Positions 1 to 6,058 of a stretch of DNA of 6,058 bases are shown in pieces. The notes below the pieces were generated by a model that worked only from the letters and a program-made list of their open reading frames with translations, did not search any database and had not been told where the DNA came from. The stretch lies in contig JAISPI010000180.1 in the NCBI GenBank assembly GCA_031275075.1, positions 1 through 6,058 of the forward strand, given 5' to 3'. The DNA is from Burkholderiales bacterium. GTDB taxonomy: Bacteria > Pseudomonadota > Gammaproteobacteria > Burkholderiales > Casimicrobiaceae. The stretch's first letter is position 1. Each line of letters starts with the position of its first letter. Made by a program: the position numbers and the translations under genes.

Positions 1-1707
1 GGCGCTTCGACCGACAAAGGCGAGTTGGCGCTTGGGCAAAACATGCTGGTCGCTTTCATGCCGTGGAACGGCTACAACTACGAAGATTCGATTCTGATCA
101 ACGAACACATTGTGGCGGATGACCGTTACACGTCGATCCACATTGAGGAATTGACGGTGGTGGCGCGTGACACGAAGCTCGGCGCTGAGGAACTCACCCG
201 CGATGTGCCGTCGCTCGGTGAGGCGCAGCTGTCGCGGCTTGACGAGGCCGGCATCGTTTACATCGGCGCCGAAGTTGAAGCGGGCGACGTACTCGTCGGC
301 AAAGTGACGCCGAAGGGCGAAACACAACTGACACCGGAAGAAAAACTGCTGCGGGCGATCTTCGGCGAGAAGGCGTCCGATGTTAAAGACACCAGTCTGC
401 GTGTGCCGTCCGGGATGGCGGGAACGGTGATTGATGTGCAGGTGTTCACCCGCGAGGGGCTGGCGCGCGATTCGCGGGCGCAGCAAATCATTGATCACGA
501 ATTGAAGAATTACCGCCTCGATTTGAACGATCAGTTGCGTATCGTCGAAGACGACGCGTTCGCGCGGCTGGAGCGTCTTTTGACCGGCAAGAAAGTCAAT
601 GGCGGTCCGAAACGGATCGCCAAAGGAACGGCGATTACCGGCGACTATTTGAAAGAGGTGCCACGTCACGACTGGTTTGACATTCGTCTTGCCGATGAAA
701 CGACGGCGCAGCAAATGGAAGCGATCAAGGAATCACTGGCGCAGATGCGTGTACGTTTCGATGAAACGTTTGAAGTCAAGAAACGCAAGCTGACACAAGG
801 CGATGAGTTGCCGCCAGGTGTTCAAAAAATGGCGAAGGTGTACGTTGCCGTGAAACGCCGTTTGCAGGCTGGCGACAAAATGGCAGGCCGTCACGGCAAC
901 AAGGGTGTGGTGTCGAAGATCGTGCCGGCAGAAGACATGCCATACACTGCCGACGGGATACCGGTGGATATCGTGCTGAACCCGTTGGGGGTGCCGTCAC
1001 GGATGAACATCGGTCAAATTTTGGAAGTGCATTTGGGCTGGGCAGCAAAAGGGCTGGGACAAAAGATCGACCGGATGTTGAAAGCGCAGACGAATGCGAA
1101 GGAAGTCCGCAAATACCTCGAAGAGATTTACAACAAACGCGGTCAACCGGAAGACATCAAAGGGCTTTCCGATGATGAGGTTCTTGAGATAGCGGACAAC
1201 TTGCGCGGCGGTGTTCCGTTCGCGACGCCGGTATTTGACGGTGCCAACGAAGGCGAGATCAAGCACATGCTGGATATGGCCGAACTGCCGCGCTCCGGCC
1301 AGCAGACGTTGTACGACGGTCGCACGGGCGACGCCTTCGACCGTCCGGTCACCATCGGCTACATGCATATGCTGAAACTGCACCACCTCGTTGACGACAA
1401 GATGCACGCGCGCTCAACCGGTCCGTACAGTCTGGTGACACAGCAGCCGTTGGGCGGTAAAGCGCAGTTCGGCGGCCAGCGTTTCGGCGAAATGGAAGTG
1501 TGGGCGCTGGAGGCTTACGGCGCTTCGCATACGTTGCAGGAAATGCTGACAGTGAAGTCGGACGACGTGGCGGGCCGTACCAAGGTCTATGAAAGCATCG
1601 TCAAGGGTGATCACAAGATCGAAGCGGGAATGCCCGAATCGTTCAATGTGCTGGTCAAGGAAATTCGTTCGCTGGCGATTGATGTCGATATGGAAACCAA
1701 ACCCTGA
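1..1707 (+). CDS. rpoB: DNA-directed RNA polymerase subunit beta, C-terminal 568 residues (5' end outside window)
   Basis: The reading frame is open from base 1 to the TGA at 1705-1707. It begins inside the protein, so the TTG at 25 is not a start. By motif alignment from memory, fragment residue 1 equals E. coli beta residue 786, which leaves roughly the first 780 residues, including the rifampicin region, outside the window. Visible landmarks: WNGYNYEDSI with E28-D29 (E. coli E813-D814) near the catalytic centre; the flap-tip helix EEKLLRAIFGE with L116, L117, I120 and F121 (E. coli L901, L902, I905, F906), which contacts sigma region 4; the proteobacterial i9/SI2 insertion at about residues 153-270; GDKMAGRHGNKG with K293 and K301 (E. 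coli K1065 and K1073), which contact the RNA 3' end and substrate; R334 in GVPSRMNIGQ (E. coli R1106); and the conserved C-terminal block through MPESFNVLVKEIRSL, ending METKP. The fragment is 11 residues longer than the matching E. coli part, mostly from about 13 extra residues in or near i9. No frameshift or missing motif is seen. It is followed by rpoC on the same strand and surely co-transcribed with it. Confidence 0.99.
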   Translation, partial: GASTDKGELALGQNMLVAFMPWNGYNYEDSILINEHIVADDRYTSIHIEELTVVARDTKLGAEELTRDVPSLGEAQLSRLDEAGIVYIGAEVEAGDVLVGKVTPKGETQLTPEEKLLRAIFGEKASDVKDTSLRVPSGMAGTVIDVQVFTREGLARDSRAQQIIDHELKNYRLDLNDQLRIVEDDAFARLERLLTGKKVNGGPKRIAKGTAITGDYLKEVPRHDWFDIRLADETTAQQMEAIKESLAQMRVRFDETFEVKKRKLTQGDELPPGVQKMAKVYVAVKRRLQAGDKMAGRHGNKGVVSKIVPAEDMPYTADGIPVDIVLNPLGVPSRMNIGQILEVHLGWAAKGLGQKIDRMLKAQTNAKEVRKYLEEIYNKRGQPEDIKGLSDDEVLEIADNLRGGVPFATPVFDGANEGEIKHMLDMAELPRSGQQTLYDGRTGDAFDRPVTIGYMHMLKLHHLVDDKMHARSTGPYSLVTQQPLGGKAQFGGQRFGEMEVWALEAYGASHTLQEMLTVKSDDVAGRTKVYESIVKGDHKIEAGMPESFNVLVKEIRSLAIDVDMETKP

Positions 1708-1810
1708 GACGGGCAACGATGAAAGTTTCAACACGATATCTCGCTATGACGGCATGCATCGACTTTAAAACGAACGGTTGCATGAGTGCCACAACAGAAA
1801 CGGAGTACGC
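1708..1810 (+). other. rpoB-rpoC intergenic spacer
   Basis: This 103-base spacer separates the two subunit genes; the E. coli spacer is of similar size, under 100 bases. I see no T-tract terminator and no convincing -35/-10 promoter, which fits read-through co-transcription. It contains a short palindrome TGAAAGTTTCA (1720-1730), a GCATGC palindrome (1752-1757), and a weak possible stem pairing CATGCA (1753-1758) with TGCATG (1779-1784) across a 20-base loop. A 31-codon open frame (ATG at 1719, TGA at 1812-1814) spans nearly all of it and overlaps the rpoC start. Whether that frame is translated cannot be told from the sequence. Confidence 0.6.
1802..1805 (+). promoter_or_regulatory. Shine-Dalgarno site of rpoC
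   Basis: GGAG lies five bases (TACGC) before the ATG at 1811, a normal spacing for pairing with the 3' end of 16S rRNA. It fixes the rpoC start at 1811. The in-frame TTG at 1778 would add 11 residues (beginning MHECHNRNGV) that have no counterpart in RpoC proteins I know. Confidence 0.8.
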
Positions 1811-4800
1811 ATGAAAGCGCTTCTCGATTTATTCAAGCAAGTAACTCAGGACGAAGAGTTTGATTCAATCAAGGTGGGGCTGGCCTCGCCGGAAAAAATT
1901 CGCGCCTGGTCCTACGGTGAAGTCAAAAAACCGGAGACGATCAATTACCGGACGTTCAAACCCGAACGCGACGGCTTGTTCTGTGCCAAGATTTTCGGCC
2001 CGGTCAAGGATTACGAATGTCTGTGCGGTAAATACAAACGGCTGAAACACCGTGGTGTGATTTGTGAAAAATGTGGTGTTGAAGTAACGCTGACCAAAGT
2101 GCGGCGTGAACGGATGGGACATATCGAATTGGCCAGTCCGGTATCGCACATCTGGTTCTTGAAGAGCTTGCCATCGCGGTTGGGGATGGTGCTCGACATG
2201 GCGCTGCGCGACATCGAAAGAGTGCTTTATTTCGAGGCGTATGTGGTGACCGACCCGGGGCTGACGCCGTTAAACCGTTGCCAGCTTCTGACCGAAGAGG
2301 ATTATGGGGCGAAGATCGAGCAGTACGGCGATGACTTCCGTGCCAGCATGGGCGCCGAGGGCATTCGCGACTTGCTGAAAGGGCTTAACATCACCCATGA
2401 AGTCGATCGTCTGCGCAAAGAATTGATCGCGACCAATTCGGAAGCAAAGATCAAGAAGATCGCCAAGCGATTGAAAGTGCTTGAGGCGTTCGTCAAATCC
2501 GGGATCAAGCCGGAATGGATGGTTCTTGAAGTGCTGCCGGTATTGCCGCCCGAATTGCGGCCGTTGGTGCCGCTCGACGGTGGTCGTTTTGCGACATCGG
2601 ATTTGAATGATTTGTACCGCCGTGTGATCAACCGCAACAACCGGTTGAAACGGTTGCTCGAACTGAAAGCGCCGGACATCATCGTGCGCAATGAAAAGCG
2701 GATGCTGCAAGAAGCAGTCGATTCGCTGCTCGACAATGGCCGTCGCGGAAAGGCGATGACCGGCGCCAACAAACGGCCATTGAAATCGCTGGCCGACATG
2801 ATCAAGGGCAAGGGCGGCCGCTTCCGTCAAAACCTGCTCGGTAAGCGGGTCGATTATTCGGGCCGTTCGGTGATCGTCGTTGGTCCGCAATTGAAGCTGC
2901 ATCAATGCGGTCTGCCGAAATTGATGGCGCTCGAACTGTTCAAGCCATTCATCTTTAACAAACTGGAGATGATGGGGCGCGCGACGACGATCAAGGCGGC
3001 GAAGAAGATGGTGGAAAACCAGGAGCCTATCGTTTGGGACATTCTGGAAGAAGTCATCCGCGAACATCCTGTGCTGCTCAACCGGGCGCCGACATTGCAT
3101 CGTCTCGGAATTCAAGCGTTTGAGCCGGTGCTGATCGAAGGCAAGGCGATTCAGTTGCATCCGCTGGTATGTACGGCGTTCAACGCCGACTTCGACGGCG
3201 ACCAAATGGCCGTGCACGTACCGTTGTCGCTGGAAGCGCAAATGGAAGCGCGTACGTTGATGCTGGCGTCGAACAACGTGTTGCTGCCGTCAAACGGCGA
3301 GCCGTGTATCGTGCCGTCGCAGGACATCGTGCTCGGCCTGTATTACGCGACGCGCGAGAAGATCGGCGCCAAAGGCGAGGGCATGTTGTTTACCGACGTG
3401 GCCGAATTGTCGCGCGCTTACGATACCAAGCAAGCCGAATTGCACGCCAAAGTGACGGTGCGTATTCGCGAAATGGCCAAAGATGGCGACGATTTGCAGG
3501 AACGAATCACGCGCTATGAAACGACGGTAGGCCGGGCGTTGTTGTCGGAAATTCTGCCGGCCGGAATGCCCTTCTCGGCGCTCAACAAACCGCTGAAGAA
3601 GAAAGAAATTTCAAAACTCATCAACATGAGCTTCCGGTTGTGCGGGTTGCGTGAGACGGTGATTTTTGCTGACAAGCTGATGCAGTCCGGTTACGCGCTG
3701 GCGACCCGTTGCGGTATTTCGTTTGCCGCCGACGACATGATGGTGCCGGAGGAAAAGAGGGCGATCATCGAAATCGCCGAAAAAGAAGTCAAAGAAATCG
3801 AACGGCAGTACACCTCTGGTTTGGTTACACACGGCGAACGCTACAACAAGGTGGTCGATATTTGGGGCCGTGCCGGTGACGATATCGCCAAGGTGATGAT
3901 GGCGCAATTGTCGAAAATGAATGTGGTCGACCGCGAAGGCAAGACCGTCACTCAAGATTCGTTCAACGCGATCTACATGATGGCCGATTCGGGCGCACGG
4001 GGTTCGGCGGCGCAGATTCGCCAGTTGGCCGGAATGCGGGGTTTGATGGCGCGTCCGGACGGCTCGATTATCGAAACGCCGATTACCGCGAATTTCCGCG
4101 AAGGGTTGAACGTGTTGCAGTACTTCATCTCGACACACGGCGCTCGTAAAGGTCTGGCCGATACCGCGTTGAAAACGGCGAACTCGGGATATCTGACGCG
4201 CCGTCTGGTTGACGTGACGCAAGACTTGGTGGTGACTGAAAACGATTGCGGCACCTACAACGGCGTGATGTTGAAGGCACTGACCGAAGGCGGTGAAGTG
4301 GTTGAGCCGTTGCGCGATCGTATTTTGGGGCGCGTTACGGCCAGTGATGTGGTTCATCCCGAAACGCAGGTCACGTTGTACGAAGCGGGGACGCTGTTAG
4401 GCGAGGAAGAAGTCGAGCAAATCGAACTGCTTGGCATCGACGAAGTTAAAGTGCGAGCGCCGCTGACCTGTGAAACGCGCTATGGTTTGTGCGCGAAGTG
4501 CTACGGGCGTGATTTGGGGCGCGGTCATCTGGTGAACGTCGGCGAAGCGGTTGGTGTGATTGCGGCGCAATCGATTGGCGAACCGGGAACGCAGTTGACC
4601 ATGCGAACCTTCCATATCGGTGGCGCGGCATCGCGGACGGCTGTGGCGTCGCACGTCGAAGCGAAGTCGGCGGGTACGGTGCGTTTCTCGGCGCAAATGC
4701 GCTATGTGACCAATGTTAAGGATGCGTTGGTCGTCATCGCGCGTTCCGGCGAAATTTCGATTCACGACGACAATGGCCGTGAGCGCGAGCGCCACAAGAT

Positions 4801-6010
4801 TCCCTACGGCGCAACACTGCTGGTTAAGGACGGTGAAGCGATCAAGGTCGGCAAGTCGCTGGCGCAGTGGGACGCGACAGCGCGTCCGATCGTCACCGAG
4901 TACAGCGGTCGAATCAAATTTGAAAACGTCGAGGAAGGCGTGACCGTCGCCAAACAGGTTGACGACGTCACCGGCTTGTCGACGCTGGTGGTGATCGATC
5001 CGAAACGTCGCGCCGGCAGCGCCGCCAAAGGTGTTCGTCCGCAGGTGAAGCTGCTGGACGAAAACGGAGCGGAAATCTTTTTGGCGGGTTCCGACCAGCC
5101 GGTGAACATCACCTTCCAGCTCGGTTCCATCATTACGGTGAAAGATGATCAGGTGGTCAACGTCGGCGATGTGCTGGCGCGGATTCCGCAGGAGACATCG
5201 AAGACGCGTGACATCACCGGCGGTTTGCCTCGGGTGGCGGAGCTGTTTGAAGCGCGTTCGCCGAAAGACGCCGGGGTGTTGGCCGAAGTGACCGGTACGG
5301 TTTCTTTCGGTAAGGATACCAAGGGCAAACAACGGTTGGTGATTACCGATCTCGATGGCGTGCCGCACGAATATCTGATTCCCAAGGATAAACATGTGAT
5401 GGCGCACGACGGTCAAGTCGTCAACAAGGGCGAAATGATCGTCGACGGCCCGGCCGATCCGCACGATATTCTGCGCCTGCTCGGCGTGGAAGCGTTGGCG
5501 CGTTACATCACCGACGAAGTGCAGGATGTTTACCGGCTGCAAGGCGTGAAGATCAACGACAAGCATATTGAAGTCATCGTCCGCCAGATGCTGCGTCGCG
5601 TTCAGGTGCATGACGCCGGCGAAACGCGCTTCATCCCGGGTGAGCAGGTCGATCGGTCGGAAATCCTTGACGAGAACGATCGCGCGACCAAAGCGGGCAA
5701 ACAGCCGGCAACTTACGAGCATATGCTTTTGGGGATCACCAAGGCGTCGCTGTCCACCGATTCCTTTATCTCGGCGGCTTCGTTCCAGGAAACAACCCGG
5801 GTGCTGACCGAAGCGGCGATCATGGGCAAGCGCGACGATTTGCGCGGACTCAAGGAAAACGTCATCGTTGGCCGATTGATTCCGGCGGGAACGGGGCTGG
5901 CGCACCATAACTTGCGCCGCGCCCAGAAGCACCATGACCCGCATGCGGCGTTGATGGCGGCGGCGGCACAGGTTGATGACGAAATGATGAAATCGGCGCC
6001 GGAGCTTTAA
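1811..6010 (+). CDS. rpoC: DNA-directed RNA polymerase subunit beta-prime, complete
   Basis: The product is 1399 residues, close to E. coli RpoC (1407). The ATG at 1811 is chosen because it follows GGAG and gives the family N-terminus MKALLDLFKQV; the stop is TAA. Domains and motifs in order: clamp and zipper with zinc site 1 (C70, C72, C85, C88); clamp-helix coiled coil at about 264-309, the main sigma docking surface, with R275, E295 and A302 as in E. coli; the catalytic NADFDGDQM with D460, D462 and D464, which hold the Mg ion; secondary-channel rim with N679-K680 (E. coli N680-K681, the DksA/ppGpp site 2 surface); bridge helix around 768-803 (HGARKGLADTALKTANSGY); zinc site 2 (C813, C887, C894, C897); trigger loop with M931, R932 and H935 (E. 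coli M932, R933, H936); the SI3 insertion between the trigger-loop arms, about 942-1130; then ITGGLPRVAELFEAR and the conserved C-terminal part to GRLIPAGTG. The last 30 or so residues, rich in His and Ala, diverge from E. coli, as is usual. No frameshift or lost catalytic residue is seen. It acts with beta, alpha and omega as the core enzyme. Confidence 0.99.
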   Translation: MKALLDLFKQVTQDEEFDSIKVGLASPEKIRAWSYGEVKKPETINYRTFKPERDGLFCAKIFGPVKDYECLCGKYKRLKHRGVICEKCGVEVTLTKVRRERMGHIELASPVSHIWFLKSLPSRLGMVLDMALRDIERVLYFEAYVVTDPGLTPLNRCQLLTEEDYGAKIEQYGDDFRASMGAEGIRDLLKGLNITHEVDRLRKELIATNSEAKIKKIAKRLKVLEAFVKSGIKPEWMVLEVLPVLPPELRPLVPLDGGRFATSDLNDLYRRVINRNNRLKRLLELKAPDIIVRNEKRMLQEAVDSLLDNGRRGKAMTGANKRPLKSLADMIKGKGGRFRQNLLGKRVDYSGRSVIVVGPQLKLHQCGLPKLMALELFKPFIFNKLEMMGRATTIKAAKKMVENQEPIVWDILEEVIREHPVLLNRAPTLHRLGIQAFEPVLIEGKAIQLHPLVCTAFNADFDGDQMAVHVPLSLEAQMEARTLMLASNNVLLPSNGEPCIVPSQDIVLGLYYATREKIGAKGEGMLFTDVAELSRAYDTKQAELHAKVTVRIREMAKDGDDLQERITRYETTVGRALLSEILPAGMPFSALNKPLKKKEISKLINMSFRLCGLRETVIFADKLMQSGYALATRCGISFAADDMMVPEEKRAIIEIAEKEVKEIERQYTSGLVTHGERYNKVVDIWGRAGDDIAKVMMAQLSKMNVVDREGKTVTQDSFNAIYMMADSGARGSAAQIRQLAGMRGLMARPDGSIIETPITANFREGLNVLQYFISTHGARKGLADTALKTANSGYLTRRLVDVTQDLVVTENDCGTYNGVMLKALTEGGEVVEPLRDRILGRVTASDVVHPETQVTLYEAGTLLGEEEVEQIELLGIDEVKVRAPLTCETRYGLCAKCYGRDLGRGHLVNVGEAVGVIAAQSIGEPGTQLTMRTFHIGGAASRTAVASHVEAKSAGTVRFSAQMRYVTNVKDALVVIARSGEISIHDDNGRERERHKIPYGATLLVKDGEAIKVGKSLAQWDATARPIVTEYSGRIKFENVEEGVTVAKQVDDVTGLSTLVVIDPKRRAGSAAKGVRPQVKLLDENGAEIFLAGSDQPVNITFQLGSIITVKDDQVVNVGDVLARIPQETSKTRDITGGLPRVAELFEARSPKDAGVLAEVTGTVSFGKDTKGKQRLVITDLDGVPHEYLIPKDKHVMAHDGQVVNKGEMIVDGPADPHDILRLLGVEALARYITDEVQDVYRLQGVKINDKHIEVIVRQMLRRVQVHDAGETRFIPGEQVDRSEILDENDRATKAGKQPATYEHMLLGITKASLSTDSFISAASFQETTRVLTEAAIMGKRDDLRGLKENVIVGRLIPAGTGLAHHNLRRAQKHHDPHAALMAAAAQVDDEMMKSAPEL

Positions 6011-6025
6011 TACGGAAGCACAAAG

Positions 6026-6058
6026 AAAAACGGCGCCGGGAAACCGGCGCCGTTTTTT
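6026..6058 (+). terminator. Intrinsic (rho-independent) terminator after rpoC
   Basis: A perfect 9-bp stem, CGGCGCCGG (6031-6039) with CCGGCGCCG (6044-6052), closes a GAAA tetraloop of the GNRA type (6040-6043). It is followed by at least six T, cut by the window edge at 6058. Five A (6026-6030) before the stem can pair with T 6053-6057, extending it to 14 bp. The GC stem starts 20 bases after the rpoC stop. It should end the rpoBC transcript. Because of the A-tract, the complementary strand also reads as stem plus T-tract, so it may also stop transcription coming from the right. Confidence 0.95.

Noticed and set aside
25..27. TTG as the start of an independent 560-residue protein
   Set aside because: The frame is open to the window edge and the residues before it (STDKGE) match the interior of RpoB, so the gene simply enters from the left.
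1778..1810. In-frame TTG start extending RpoC by 11 residues
   Set aside because: The added residues have no counterpart in the family, and the GGAG at 1802-1805 is placed for the ATG at 1811.
1708..1810. Internal promoter or terminator between rpoB and rpoC
   Set aside because: No pair of hexamers with proper spacing was convincing, and no hairpin is followed by a T-run. Short palindromes there (TGAAAGTTTCA, GATATC, GCATGC) are of a size expected by chance.
3169..3519. Out-of-frame + strand open frame of 116 codons inside rpoC, and a similar one at 5568-5807
   Set aside because: They lie wholly inside strongly conserved rpoC coding sequence, have Arg-rich translations typical of shifted frames, and have no recognisable domain.
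4397..5944. A 515-codon open frame on the - strand, with similar long antisense frames at 2270-3241 and 3611-4357 (and 997-1407 in rpoB)
   Set aside because: Each is in exact codon-for-codon register with the sense gene. Stops in that register appear only where the sense gene uses TTA, CTA or TCA, which are very rare here (TTA at 2270 and 4397, TCA at 997 and 3611 end these frames). Codon bias of rpoB and rpoC explains them, and the translations look like no known protein.

Overview
The window is an ordinary piece of a core bacterial transcription operon: the 3' part of rpoB (RNA polymerase beta subunit), a 103-base spacer, a complete rpoC (beta-prime subunit), and an intrinsic terminator that ends the window. 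All genes are on the + strand. I see no mobile element, CRISPR array, tRNA, rRNA or accessory gene.

The organism is most likely a betaproteobacterium. Both proteins carry the proteobacterial lineage insertions (beta i9/SI2, and the beta-prime SI3 inside the trigger loop). Several stretches match my memory of betaproteobacterial subunits better than the E. coli ones, for example the RpoC start MKALLDLFKQV, the RpoC segment LKLHQCGLPKLMALELF and the RpoB ending MPESFNVLVKEIRSL. Base composition is moderate: about 53% G+C in one line counted by hand. Genus or family cannot be settled from this.

Layout: 1-1707 is the rpoB fragment, corresponding to E. coli beta residues 786 to the C-terminus. 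1708-1810 is the rpoB-rpoC spacer, with the rpoC ribosome binding site at its end. 1811-6010 is rpoC, 1399 codons, intact, with all catalytic and zinc-binding residues. 6026-6058 is a strong terminator, 15 bases after the rpoC stop, cut by the window edge in its T-tract. The two subunits together form the catalytic core of RNA polymerase: beta gives the lysines, the flap and the hybrid-binding surface, while beta-prime gives the Mg-binding aspartates, bridge helix, trigger loop and clamp. Co-transcription from one operon keeps them equimolar.

I found no undescribed system. The points worth a second look are small: a 31-codon open frame that fills the rpoB-rpoC spacer and overlaps the rpoC start as ATGA; a nearly symmetric terminator that may work in both directions and closes the operon right after rpoC; and substitutions in the beta-prime residues of (p)ppGpp site 1 while the sampled site 2 residues are kept.
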